A stretch of DNA of 64,000 nucleotides from Nectonema munidae. Its lineage: Eukaryota > Nematomorpha > Nectonematoida > Nectonematidae. Each line of letters begins with the position of its first letter. Within the stretch, counting starts at the first letter, position 1. Below the pieces are notes generated by a model, which saw only the letters and a list, made by a program, of their open reading frames with translations, was not told the DNA's origin and ran no database searches. The stretch is taken from contig JAUIRK010000148.1 of the NCBI GenBank assembly GCA_030549495.1, positions 62,001 through 126,000 of the forward strand. Direction: 5' to 3'. Positions 1 to 10,408 of the stretch are shown here, piece after piece. Made by a program: the position numbers and the translations under genes.

Positions 1-1816
1 CTAGGGGGAGGGGGAGTCTGGCCTTGAAGGTGCCGATCAGACGACGCATCGTGTTCTGGAGGACTGCTGGGCTGAAGCTTGCTCCCATCGGGAGTCTGGT
101 AAATTGCCAGACGCGACCGCCCAATTTGATGCAAAAGCAATTCCTCTACGCCGATTGGATACGGATCCCGTAGAAGGCGTCGGAAAGGTCCAGTCTGGTG
201 GCCCAGGTAAAATTATCGGGGATAAACCTTAACTGATAGGGTGCTGTCAAGCGGATCGGCGGGGTTACAAAGAGATCTTTGGTGAAGCCAAAGTCCGCTA
301 CCAGCCGAGTCTTTCCGTTGGCCTTCGGAACCAGGAAGCAGGGGGAGATGATTCTGGGTTTTCTGGCTAGTTCCAAAATGCCGTGGCTGACTAGCTTTGG
401 CAGTACCTGCTGTTCCAAGAAAACCCTTTGCCCCACTGGCGGTTTCGAGAACCTCGAGAAGGAGTGAAAAGGCAGGTTGGAAGATAATTTGGGCTTGTAG
501 CCCCGCCCTAGTATGTTGAGGATACCTCTGTGCTTGAGGTCCCTAGGGGGCCTGAAGAGGGGGGCGGAGACCTGGAAAGAGGCGTTAGCCGGCAGTTCCA
601 AAAGCCTAGCGGATACCGTGTAGGACTTGAGGAGGTTTTTGCATGAGGCAATGTCGATTATTGACTGGATCTGGCCCTCATCTGGATCCGGGCAGGGGTT
701 TTCCTCTGGGTCAAAGGACATGACCTGTGAGAAGATGTTCTTCCAAAATCTGGGAGGGAACAGGGCTTTGTTTGCCTCATAAAACTCCAATAGGGCTCCT
801 GGATGAGCGGGGATAAAGAAACTTTGTCCACCCGCTTGCACCGTAATGGAGCCATCCGACTGGAAGGTGAAGGTGGGCAGTGCCGCCGGATCAGCGGGGT
901 CGGGGAGGAGGATGTTGAGGGGTGGCAGCGTGGGGGGCTCCACTGAGTCCTCTGAGACCAGGGTCGGCTGGCCGTCGACGATTCTGATCTTAGTCTGAAT
1001 CAGCCTGGGCGGATGGGTCGCCAGAGGTTGAGGGGGAGACTGGGGGATTGGCGGTGGTGTCCTGGTGATTGTAGGTTGTCCCTCTGAGACCTTGATGAAA
1101 GACTGGACCAGCCTTGGCGGTGTGGAAGAGGGAGGTGGGATCTCTGGGACGGGAAGGGGGAGCCCAACGGGCAGCCCCAGATCCTGGAGAAAACCACCCT
1201 CGGGAACTCTGAACGAAGGGCCTTCGATTGGAGAGGATATTATTAGGCTATCAAGGGGGAGTAGCTCCGGAGAGGGTGGCTCTGGGCTAGGAGGGACGTA
1301 CGGATCGTAACCGTGTGGGTGTTCTGAGGGAGAGACCAAAGGCCGTACTCCGTCAGGAGGGATGCCCTCCGACAGAAGGGGAGGGGGGGATCTGAGAATG
1401 CGATCCGACCCCGGTTGATCCGATGGATCATATCCGTAGGGGAAGTGAACTGACCGCCTCCCAGACGCCCAGGCCTCCGCAGGGAGGTCCGAACCGGGTG
1501 GTGGGGGCATGGACTCAGCCACAGGGGGTGGCGAGACCAGCCTTATGTGCCTGGAACCCAGGGGCGGGAAGGTAGCGCTAGGTGGTCCATAACCCACCGG
1601 AAAACCGGAATCCGGCCGGCCGATGCGCCAGTCCGGTGGGAGCGTGGTCATGGGGGAGCCAGGATCAGACTCCGGGGACAGTGACGGGGAAGGCTGTGGG
1701 CCACAGCAGAAATAGGAGGTCAGGCGATACCTCCTGGAGCCAGTTGCCTTACTTCTTGCGGGTATTTTGGGCCGCTGGCCGAAAACGGCCGCGACCGCGG
1801 GCGGAGGGAACCTCAC
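1..1816 (-). pseudogene. Pol (RT) of array unit 1, nonsense-broken and cut by the window edge
   Basis: This is the Pol reading frame of the first unit, overlapping the end of gag by about 68 nt and reading toward position 1. The N-terminal ~330 residues are rich in Pro and Ser. Next comes a conserved block with FRPPRDL and GYKPKL, and then the start of the RT fingers/palm (LDLSDAFYGIRI). The frame stops at 146-148 (TAG on the minus strand) where the other two units have a Trp codon, a single C-to-T change on the plus strand. RT sequence continues beyond the stop to the window edge. Pol has no convincing ATG; it lies in the +1 frame relative to gag, so frameshifting or re-initiation is likely. 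As it stands this copy cannot encode full RT. Confidence 0.8.
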
Positions 1817-2564
1817 GGGTGCTGGCAGCTGGCCTGGTTAGGTCCATACCGGTTATCCCGGCAATGGACAGAAGGGACGGGGCCTGGTGATGGACATTGG
1901 TCCATGTTGAATGTGCAGCAATCACGTGCGTTCTGAGCATGCTATTGAGCTCAGAAAGCACATCCAAGGGTAAGTTACCCAGAAAAGGCCGGAGGGTTTC
2001 TAGATAGAAAAGCATAACATCATCTTTGATGTTGAGATCCTTAGCCTTTGCGAGTTCTAAGATCACTCGCACCCGGCGGTCTGCGAGGACGTGAGGAGGG
2101 GTGGAGTACACGCTAGGATCAACATGATCCGCTGTGGCGTAACCTGCGGGCAGGGAGCCAGGGAGCGGACCAGATAGCGATGATGAGGGGAAGGGTACAC
2201 CCTGGGTCGCTGGGACGGACGACCTCGAGGGGAGCGAAGGTGACACTACTGAAGAGGAATCACTTACAGTAGGAGCAAACGACGAAGAAAAACTGGATTG
2301 CGCCGTAGAAAGTAGAGGAGAGAAGGAGGTAGACGGGTCTGTTCCTGTTGACACGGTGCGATTGGGCACTACTTGCCCATCCAGAGCCGTTAGACGGGAC
2401 TCCATCCGTTGCAGCTGCGACGTGATGGAGAGCAATGTGGAGTTGAAGTCAGGCAGATTCACTGTGCAGGCAGGGAGTGATTTGCCATCATCCTTCGAGC
2501 TTTCATGATGAGAGGTTGTGTTTCTGTGGGATGCTGTTGTGTGAGACGCGGGGGTCTTGGACAT
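1749..2564 (-). CDS. Gag-like ORF, unit 1
   Basis: An intact 271-residue ORF with an ATG start 80 nt downstream of a TATA box in the direct repeat. The N-terminal half is Ser/Thr-rich. The middle (about residues 150-240) is predicted to be mostly helical, with an ADRRVRVILELAKAKDL segment followed by a FYLETLRPFL segment. The C terminus is basic and Arg/Gly-rich (SARGRGRFRP), which suits nucleic-acid binding. The helical block has a counterpart in the AT-rich relative at 55717-56160, so I read it as the capsid/nucleoprotein ORF of this retroelement family. No CCHC zinc knuckle is visible. Its end overlaps pol. The assignment as Gag rests on position, composition and the internal homologue, not on a recognised family. 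Confidence 0.65.
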   Translation of the reverse strand: MSKTPASHTTASHRNTTSHHESSKDDGKSLPACTVNLPDFNSTLLSITSQLQRMESRLTALDGQVVPNRTVSTGTDPSTSFSPLLSTAQSSFSSSFAPTVSDSSSVVSPSLPSRSSVPATQGVPFPSSSLSGPLPGSLPAGYATADHVDPSVYSTPPHVLADRRVRVILELAKAKDLNIKDDVMLFYLETLRPFLGNLPLDVLSELNSMLRTHVIAAHSTWTNVHHQAPSLLSIAGITGMDLTRPAASTREVPSARGRGRFRPAAQNTRKK

Positions 2565-2589
2565 TGTGAAGAAAATTGACGTGAAAAGT

Positions 2590-2832
2590 AAGTAACGTGA
2601 AAAAGCGAGAGAGAAAAAGAGTAATGGGCCTGTGCGTGGCTGCCTTATATACTTGGTGGAGCAGCGGAAGCCCGGGCTGGCTCGCTATTGGACGGGCAGT
2701 TAGCAGCTTCTCCTGTTAACAAGGGGGCGTAGCCCGTCCTTTTGCCAAGCTTTCTTGATCAATGAGAAGAATCTTCTGCTGTCGTCTTGGCGCCAAGTGG
2801 GCAGTCGATAGGGTCTATCTCCATGGCATTGT
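2590..2832 (-). repeat. 243-bp direct repeat (LTR-like), upstream of gag, unit 1
   Basis: Nearly identical to 3082-3318, 6884-7126 and 7376-7618. Shared sequence runs from AAGTAACGTG to GGCATTGT on the plus strand; flanks differ immediately outside. On the minus strand it carries a CCAAT-like box and a TATA box and ends about 25 nt before the gag ATG, so it looks like a promoter-bearing terminal repeat. Compared with 3082-3318 it has an extra 6-7 bp near 2700. Confidence 0.85.
2643..2652 (-). promoter_or_regulatory. TATA box of the retroelement, unit 1
   Basis: The minus strand reads GTATATAAGG, a canonical TATA box 80 nt upstream of the gag ATG. A start site about 30 nt downstream would fall inside the direct repeat, leaving a ~50-nt leader. 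A CCAAT-type motif lies about 45 bp further upstream. Confidence 0.6.
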
Positions 2833-3081
2833 CCCCCAGTGTTGGAGCTGCTTTTTTATTATAAATTTATTTAAAAATGGGCAAGAGGGGAAAACACACA
2901 AAAAGATATAAAAAGACACAATAATATGTTCAGGGAAGGAATCCTTCTTGGTATTGCGCATCATCAGGGATCCAGTGAGCGTTCGGATATCTTTGTGCTT
3001 TCGTCTTGGCCCAAGCAGCTATTATTGGGGACTGGAAAGCCTTTGTGAGGCCTTTGTAGCATCAAGGGAGTGGTGGGTGGG
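2833..3081 (-). other. 249-bp spacer between direct repeats, 3'-UTR-like, unit 1/2
   Basis: This lies between the repeat that ends pol of unit 2 and the repeat that precedes gag of unit 1. On the minus strand it is a non-coding stretch ending in an A/T-rich block with two AATAAA signals (about 2850-2875), so transcripts of the upstream unit could be cleaved here. It is almost identical to 7127-7375, so it travels with the unit rather than being chance flanking DNA. Confidence 0.65.
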
Positions 3082-3318
3082 AAGTAACGTGAAAAAGCGA
3101 GAGAGAAAAAGAGTAATGGGCCTGTGCGTGGCTGCCTTATATACTTGGTGGAGCAGCGGAAGCCCGGGCTGGCTCGCTATTGGACGGGCAAGCTTCTCCT
3201 GTTAACAAGGGGGCGTAGCCCGTCCTTTTGCCAAGCTTTCTTGACCAATGAGAAGAATCTTCTGCTGTCGTCTTGGCGCCAAGTGGGCAGTCGATAGGGT
3301 CTATCTCCATGGCATTGT
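3082..3318 (-). repeat. 237-bp direct repeat (LTR-like), overlapping the end of pol, unit 2
   Basis: This copy of the direct repeat contains the last ~60 codons of pol (stop at 3137) and also the TATA/CCAAT promoter motifs. It lacks a 6-bp segment present in the other copies, which removes two residues from the Pol tail without changing frame. Confidence 0.85.
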
Positions 3319-6110
3319 GGTTCCATTGCACAGGCTCTGTGGGGGAGAACTTCTTCATCCTATCTTCAGTGATCCACTTGAAGGTTTGTAAGATTTGGCC
3401 GAAGAAGTCTCTCCAAACTTTGGAGTCCAAAGTGATCTGGCAGTCCCAGATGTTGAGGGCGTGGCTCTTGGCCGAAGATTGGCGGCGGGACGGCTCGTCC
3501 GCCGGGTTGTCTTCCGACTTTATGTATTCGATTGAGGAGCGCAGAGCATCTTTCCAGTCACTGGAGGCTTCTAGCCAGAGAAGCAGGATGCCTTGTCTCC
3601 AAGAGCTGCTGCCCAGTTTGCGGATGGCTCCAATCGCGGCCATTGAGTCCGAAAGGATCTTTCGGGATGGCCACGTGAAGTGCGCTAGAATGATGGCGAG
3701 GAGCTCGAGGTCAGTGATGTTCCATTCAGGGGCCTCCACAGGGAAGCACCAGGAGCCCTCTTCTGTGTGGAAACCAAGCGCCATCAGGGATGCGTCCACG
3801 TAAACTTCACCACTGAGTGGCCGGGTTCTGGCCAAGCTCCAGGGAACCAGGATGGTGTCCATCACGTAGGGCAGGGCCAGCTGGACCAGCTGGCCATAGG
3901 AGGCGAGATCTTCCCAATGATACAGGTTGGAGATGATCCTGAACCTTCCAGGGAGCGTTGCAGCGTAGTAGTTCAGGATACCCATGATCTTCTGTCTCCA
4001 CTTGAGGGGGACCTCCGGACAGCTTTGTGCCAACAAAAAGGCGCAGAGTGCCCGGAGGAGGGCCTCTTTCTTGGCGTCTGGGACACCCATCGTCCTGTTG
4101 CCAAGATCGAGGCGGGCCCCGAGAAACTCGAGGGCTTGTGTGGGCTGCACGATGGACTTGTCCATGTTGATGCGGATTCCGCATTCCTCCTGCAGGAAGG
4201 AGGTGAACTGGCTGGTGATCCGGCCAGCCAGGTCTTGGGAGTCGGCTAAGAGAAGAAAATCGTCCAAATAGACGACGATCTTGACTCTGGGTCCTAGGGG
4301 AGGGGGGAGTCTGGCCTTGAAGGTGCCGATCAGACGACGCATCGTGTTCTGGAGGACTGCTGGGCTGAAGCTTGCTCCCATCGGGAGTCTGGTAAATTGC
4401 CAGACGCGACCGCCCAATTTGATGCAAAAGCAATTCCTCCACGCCGATTGGATACGGATCCCGTAGAAGGCGTCGGAAAGGTCGAGTCTGGTGGCCCAGG
4501 TGAAATTATCGGGGATAAACCTTAACTGATAGGGTGCTGTCAAGCGGATCGGCGGGGTTACAAAGAGATCTTTGGTGAAGCCAAAGTCCGCTACCAGCCG
4601 AGTCTTTCCGTTGGCCTTCGGAACCAGGAAGCAGGGGGGAGATGATTCTGGGTTTTCTGGCTAGTTCCAAAATGCCGTGGCTGACTAGCTTTGGCAGTAC
4701 CTGCTGTTCCAAGAAAACCCTTTGCCCCACTGGCGGTTTCGAGAACCTCGAGAAGGAGTGAAAAGGCAGGTTGGAAGATAATTTGGGCTTGTAGCCCCGC
4801 CCTAGTATGTTGAGGATACCTCTGTGCTTGAGGTCCCTAGGGGGCCTGAAGAGGGGGGCGGAGACCTGGAAAGAGGCGTTAGCCGGCAGTTCCAAAAGCC
4901 TAGCGGATACCGTGTAGGACTTGAGGAGGTTTTTGCATGAGGCAATGTCGATTATTGATTGGATCTGGCCCTCATCTGGATCCGGGCAGGGGTTTTCCTC
5001 TGGGTCAAAGGACATGACCTGTGAGAAGATGTTCTTCCAGAATCTGGGAGGGAACAGGGCTTTGTTTGCCTCATAAAACTCCAATAGGGCTCCTGGATGA
5101 GCGGGGATAAAGAAACTTTGTCCACCCGCTTGCACCGTAATGGAGCCATCCGACTGGAAGGTGAAGGTGGGCAGTGCCGCCGGATCGGCGGGGTCGGGGA
5201 GGAGGATGTTGAGGGGTGGCAGCGTGGGGGGCTCCGCTGAGTCCTCTGAGACCAGGGTCGGCTGGCCGTCGACGATTCTGATCTTAGTCTGAATCAGCCT
5301 GGGCGGATGGGTCGCCACAGGTTGAGGGGGAGACTGGGGGATTGGCGGTGGTGTCCTGGTGATTGTAGGTTGTCCCTCCAAGACCTTGATGAAAGACTGG
5401 ACCAGCCTTGGCGGTGTAGAAGAGGAAGGTGAGATCTCTGGGACGGGAAGGGGGAGCCCAACGGGCAGCCCCAGATCCTGGAGAAAACCACTCTCGGGAA
5501 CTCTGAACGAAGGGCCTTCGATTGGAGAGGATATTATTAGGCTATCAAGGGGGAGTAGCTCCGGAGAGGGTGGCTCTGGGCTAGGAGGGACGTACGGATC
5601 GTAACCGTGTGGGTGTTCTGAGGGAGAGACCAAAGGCCGTACTCCGTCAGGAGGGATGCCCTCCGACAGAAGGGGAGGGGGGGATCTGAGAATGCGATCC
5701 GGCCCCGGCTGATCCGATGGATCATATCCGTAGGGGAAGTGAACTGACCGCCTCCCAGACGCCCAGGCCTCCGCAGGGAGGTCCGAACCGGGTGGTGGGG
5801 GCATGGACTCAGCCACAGGGGGTGGCGAGACCAGCCTTATGTGCCTGAAACCCAGGGGCGGGGAGGTAGCGCTAGGTGGTCCATAACCCACCGGAAAACC
5901 GGAATCCGGCCGGCCGATGCGCCAGTCCGGTGGGAGCGTGGTCATGGGGGAGCCAGGATCAGACTCCGGGGACGGTGACGGGGAAGGCTGTGGGCCACAG
6001 CAGAAATAGGAGGTCAGGCGATACCTCCTGGAGCCAGTTGCCTTACTTCTTGCGGGTATTTTGGGCCGCTGGCCGAAAACGGCCGCGACCGCGGGCGGAG
6101 GGAACCTCAC
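3137..6110 (-). pseudogene. Pol (RT-RNase H) of array unit 2, one frameshift
   Basis: Pol of the middle unit, read 6110 to 3137. Order: Pro-rich N terminus, the FRPPRDL/GYKPKL block, RT with LDLSDAFYGI, RLPMGASFSP and the catalytic YLDDFLLL, then RNase H with VYVDASLMALG, DLELLAIILA, LSDSMAAIGAI and the terminal DNPADEPSRR. About 85 residues follow, ending inside the direct repeat. A single extra G in a G run at 4634-4639 (6 G here, 5 in the other two units) splits it into two frames. No protease or integrase follows RNase H. The four expected acidic RNase H positions are visible, so the domain looks catalytically complete apart from the frameshift. The frameshift could be real or a homopolymer sequencing error. 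Confidence 0.85.
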
Positions 6111-6858
6111 GGGTGCTGGCAGCTGGCCTGGTTAGGTCCATACCGGTTATCCCGGCAATGGACAGAAGGGACGGGGCCTGGTGATGGACATTGGTCCATG
6201 TTGAATGTGCAGCAATCACGTGCGTTCTGAGCATGCTATTGAGCTCAGAAAGCACATCCAAGGGTAAGTTACCCAGAAAAGGCCGGAGGGTTTCTAGATA
6301 GAAAAGCATAACATCATCTTTGATGTTGAGATCCTTAGCCTTTGCGAGTTCTAAGATCACTCGCACCCGGCGGTCTGCGAGGACGTGAGGAGGGGTGGAG
6401 TACACGCTAGGATCAACATGATCCGCTGTGGCGTAACCTGCGGGCAGGGAGCCAGGGAGCGGACCAGATAGCGATGATGAGGGGAAGGGTACACCCTGGG
6501 TCGCTGGGACGGACGACCTCGAGGGGAGCGAAGGTGACACTACTGAAGAGGAATCACTTACAGTAGGAGCAAACGACGAAGAAAAACTGGATTGCGCCGT
6601 AGAAAGTAGAGGAGAGAAGGAGGTAGACGGGTCTGTTCCCGTTGACACGGTGCGATTGGGCACTACTTGCCCATCCAGAGCCGTTAGACGGGACTCCATC
6701 CGTTGCAGCTGCGACGTGATGGAGAGCAATGTGGAGTTGAAGTCAGGCAGATTCACTGTGCAGGCAGGGAGTGATTTGCCATCATCCTTCGAGCTTTCAT
6801 GATGAGAGGTTGTGTTTCTGTGGGATGCTGTTGTGTGAGACGCGGGGGTCTTGGACAT
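6043..6858 (-). CDS. Gag-like ORF, unit 2
   Basis: A 271-residue ORF whose translated protein matches the unit-1 copy residue for residue as far as I can compare. It overlaps pol by 68 nt in a different frame (pol is +1). The same TATA-bearing repeat precedes it. That gag stays intact in both full units while every pol copy is broken is notable, though each pol lesion is only one base. Confidence 0.65.
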   Translation of the reverse strand: MSKTPASHTTASHRNTTSHHESSKDDGKSLPACTVNLPDFNSTLLSITSQLQRMESRLTALDGQVVPNRTVSTGTDPSTSFSPLLSTAQSSFSSSFAPTVSDSSSVVSPSLPSRSSVPATQGVPFPSSSLSGPLPGSLPAGYATADHVDPSVYSTPPHVLADRRVRVILELAKAKDLNIKDDVMLFYLETLRPFLGNLPLDVLSELNSMLRTHVIAAHSTWTNVHHQAPSLLSIAGITGMDLTRPAASTREVPSARGRGRFRPAAQNTRKK

Positions 6859-6883
6859 TGTGAAGAAAATTGACGTGAAAAGT

Positions 6884-7126
6884 AAGTAACGTGAAAAAGC
6901 GAGAGAGAAAAAGAGTAATGGGCCTGTGCGTGGCTGCCTTATATACTTGGTGGAGCAGCGGAAGCCCGGGCTGGCTCGCTATTGGACGGGCAGTTAGCAG
7001 CTTCTCCTGTTAACAAGGGGGCGTAGCCCGTCTTTTTGCCAAGCTTTCTTGACCAATGAGAAGAATCTTCTGCTGTCGTCTTGGCGCCAAGTGGGCAGTC
7101 GATAGGGTCTATCTCCATGGCATTGT
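6884..7126 (-). repeat. 243-bp direct repeat (LTR-like), upstream of gag, unit 2
   Basis: Second promoter-side copy of the direct repeat. The TATA box (GTATATAAGG, minus strand) is at 6937-6946. It begins right after the gag leader and is bounded on the other side by the spacer. Confidence 0.85.
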
Positions 7127-7375
7127 CCCCCAGTGTTGGAGCTGCTTTTTTATTATAAATTTATTAAAAGATGGGCAAGAGGGGAAAACACACAAAAAGA
7201 TATAAAAAGACACAATAATATGTTCAGGGAAGGAATCCTTCTTGGTATTGCGCATCATCAGGGATCCAGTGAGCGTTCGGATATCTTTGTGCTTTCGTCT
7301 TGGCCCAAGCAGCTATTATTGGGGACTGGAAAGCCTTTGTGAGGCCTTCGTAGCATCAAGGGAGTGGTGGGTGGG
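7127..7375 (-). other. 249-bp spacer between direct repeats, 3'-UTR-like, unit 2/3
   Basis: Nearly identical to 2833-3081, with the same AATAAA-containing A/T-rich end (around 7145-7170). Its conservation between units shows that the repeating module is gag-pol-repeat-spacer-repeat. Confidence 0.65.
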
Positions 7376-7618
7376 AAGTAACGTGAAAAAGCGAGAGAGA
7401 AAAAGAGTAATGGGCCTGTGCGTGGCTGCCTTATATACTTGGTGGAGCAGCGGAAGCCCGGGCTGGCTCGCTATTGGACGGGCAGTTAGCAGCTTCTCCT
7501 GTTAACAAGGGGGCGTAGCCCGTCCTTTTGCCAAGCTTTCTTGACCAATGAGAAGAATCTTCTGCTGTCGTCTTGGCGCCAAGTGGGCAGTCGATAGGGT
7601 CTATCTCCATGGCATTGT
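7376..7618 (-). repeat. 243-bp direct repeat (LTR-like), overlapping the end of pol, unit 3
   Basis: It holds the C-terminal coding end of pol of unit 3 (stop at 7431) and the same promoter motifs. Same length as the gag-side copies. Confidence 0.85.
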
Positions 7619-10408
7619 GGTTCCATTGCACAGGCTCTGTGGGGGAGAACTTCTTCATCCTATCTTCAGTGATCCACTTGAAGGTTTGTAGGATTTGGCC
7701 GAAGAAGTCTCTCCAAACTTTGGAGTCCAAAGTGATCTGGCAGTCCCAGATGTTGAGGGCGTGGCTCTTGGCCGAAGATTGGCGGCGGGACGGCTCGTCC
7801 GCCGGGTTGTCTTCCGACTTTATGTATTCGATTGAGGAGCGCAGAGCATCTTTCCAGTCACTGGAGGCTTCTAGCCAGAGAAGCAGGATGCCTTGTCTCC
7901 AAGAGCTGCTGCCCAGTTTGCGGATGGCTCCAATCGCGGCCATTGAGTCCGAAAGGATCTTTCGGGATGGCCACGTGAAGTGCGCTAGAATGATGGCGAA
8001 GAGCTCGAGGTCAGTGATGTTCCATTCAGGGGCCTCCACAGGGAAGCACCAGGAGCCCTCTTCTGTGTGGAAACCAAGCGCCATCAGGGATGCGTCCACG
8101 TGAACTTCACCACTGAGTGGCCGGGTTCTGGCCAAGCTCCAGGGAACCAGGATGGTGTCCATCACGTAGGGCAGGGCCAGCTGGACCAGCTGGCCATAGG
8201 AGGCGAGATCTTCCCAATGATACAGGTTGGAGATGATCCTGAACCTTCCAGGGAGCGTTGCAGCGTAGTAGTTCAGGATACCCATGATCTTCTGTCTCCA
8301 CTTGAGGGGGACCTCCGGACAGCTTTGTGCCAACAAAAAGGCGCAGAGTGCCCGGAGGAGGGCCTCTTTCTTGGCGTCTGGGACACCCATCGTCCTGTTG
8401 CCAAGATCGAGGCGGGCCCCGAGAAACTCGAGGGCTTGTGTGGGCTGCACGATGGACTTGTCCATGTTGATGCGGATTCCGCATTCCTCCTGCAGGAAGG
8501 AGGTGAACTGGCTGGTGATCCGGCCAGCCAGGTCTTGGGAGTCGGCTAAGAGAAGAAAATCGTCCAAATAGACGACGATCTTGACTCTGGGTCCTAGGGG
8601 AGGGGGGAGTCTGGCCTTGAAGGTGCCGATCAGACGACGCATCGTGTTCTGGAGGACTGCTGGGCTGAAGCTTGCTCCCATCGGGAGTCTGGTAAATTGC
8701 CAGACGCGACCGCCCAATTTGATGCAAAAGCAATTCCTCCACGCCGATTGGATACGGATCCCGTAGAAGGCGTCGGAAAGGTCCAGTCTGGTGGCCCAGG
8801 TGAAATTATCGGGGATAAACCTTAACTGATAGGGTGCTGTTAAGCGGATCGGCGGGGTTACAAAGAGATCTTTGGTGAAGCCAAAGTCCGCTACCAGCCG
8901 AGTCTTTCCGTTGGCCTTCGGAACCAGGAAGCAGGGGGAGATGATTCTGGGTTTTCTGGCTAGTTCCAAAATGCCGTGGCTGACTAGCTTTGGCAGTACC
9001 TGCTGTTCCAAGAAAACCCTTTGCCCCACTGGCGGTTTCGAGAACCTCGAGAAGGAGTGAAAAGGCAGGTTGGAAGATAATTTGGGCTTGTAGCCCCGCC
9101 CTAGTATGTTGAGGATACCTCTGTGCTTGAGGTCCCTAGGGGGCCTGAAGAGGGGGGCGGAGACCTGGAAAGAGGCGTTAGCCGGCAGTTCCAAAAGCCT
9201 AGCGGATACCGTGTAGGACTTGAGGAGGTTTTTGCATGAGGCAATGTCGATTATTGACTGGATCTGGCCCTCATCTGGATCCGGGCAGGGGTTTTCTTCT
9301 GGGTCAAAAGACATGACCTGTGAGAAGATGTTCTTCCAGAATCTGGGAGGGAACAGGGCTTTGTTTGCCTCATAAAACTCCAATAGGGCTCCTGGATGAG
9401 CGGGGATAAAGAAACTTTGTCCACCCGCTTGCACCGTAATGGAGCCATCCGACTGGAAGGTGAAGGTGGGCAGTGCCGCCGGATCGGCGGGGTCGGGGAG
9501 GAGGATGTTGAGGGGTGGCAGCGTGGGGGGCTCCGCTGAGTCCTCTGAGACCAGGGTCGGCTGGCCGTCGACGATTCTGATCTTAGTCTGAATCAGCCTG
9601 GGCGGATGGGTCGCCACAGGTTGAGGGGGAGACTGGGGGATTGGCGGTGGTGTCCTGGTGATTGTAGGTTGTCCCTCCGAGACCTTGATGAAAGACTGGA
9701 CCAGCTTTGGCGGTGTGGAAGAGGGAGGTGGGATCTCTGGGACGGGAAGGGGGAGCCCAACGGGCAGCCCCAGATCCTGGAGAAAACCACCCTCGGGAAC
9801 TCTGAACGAAGGGCCTTCGATTGGAGAGGATATTATTAGGCTATCAAGTGGGAGTAGCTCCGGAGAGGGTGGCTCTGGGCTAGGAGGGACGTACGGATCG
9901 TAACCGTGTGGGTGTTCTGAGGGAGAGACCAAAGGCCGTACTCCGTCAGGAGGGATGCCCTCCGACAGAAGGGGAGGGGGGATCTGAGAATGCGATCCGG
10001 CCCCGGCTGATCCGATGGATCATATCCGTAGGGGAAGTGAACTGACCGCCTCCCAGACGCCCAGGCCTCCGCAGGGAGGTCCGAACCGGGTGGTGGAGGC
10101 ATGGACTCAGCCACAGGGGGTGGCGAGACCAGCCTTATGTGCCTGGAACCCAGGGGCGGGGAGGTAGCGCTAGGTGGTCCATAACCCACCGGAAAACCGG
10201 AATCCGGCCGGCCGATGCGCCAGTCCGGTGGGAGCGTGGTCATGGGGGAGCCAGGATCAGACTCCGGGGACGGTGACGGGGAAGGCTGTGGGCCACAGCA
10301 GAAATAGGAGGTCAGGCGATACCTCCTGGAGCCAGTTGCCTTACTTCTTGCGGGTATTTTGGGCCGCTGGCCGAAAACGGCCGCGACCGCGGGCGGAGGG
10401 AACCTCAC
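7431..10408 (-). pseudogene. Pol (RT-RNase H) of array unit 3, one frameshift
   Basis: The longest uninterrupted Pol segment in the window (7431-9932, 833 codons) contains everything from the mid Pro-rich region through RT and RNase H. Key sites by position: RLPMGASFSP near 8670-8700, YLDDFLLL near 8549-8572, VHVDAS near 8088-8107, DNPADEPSRR near 7786-7815. The N-terminal 190 codons (10408-9836) are in another frame because a G run near 9973-9979 has 6 G instead of the 7 in units 1 and 2. RT and RNase H are intact in this copy. The YxDD box, the PMG motif and the NPAD-x-PSR RNase H end are, to my knowledge, more like hepadnavirus-type polymerases than Gypsy or Copia. DIRS-like and BEL-like enzymes share some of these features. 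Confidence 0.85.

Noticed and set aside
3807-4442. A 211-codon minus-strand frame inside pol (also 8107-8742).
   Set aside because: It overlaps the RT catalytic core in another frame and has no family resemblance; shadow of pol.
3273-4466. Several plus-strand open frames of 60-176 codons within the GC-rich array (also at 7573-8766, 279-467, 1065-1310).
   Set aside because: They lie antisense to conserved RT/RNase H and Pro-rich Pol sequence; high GC content keeps alternative frames open.
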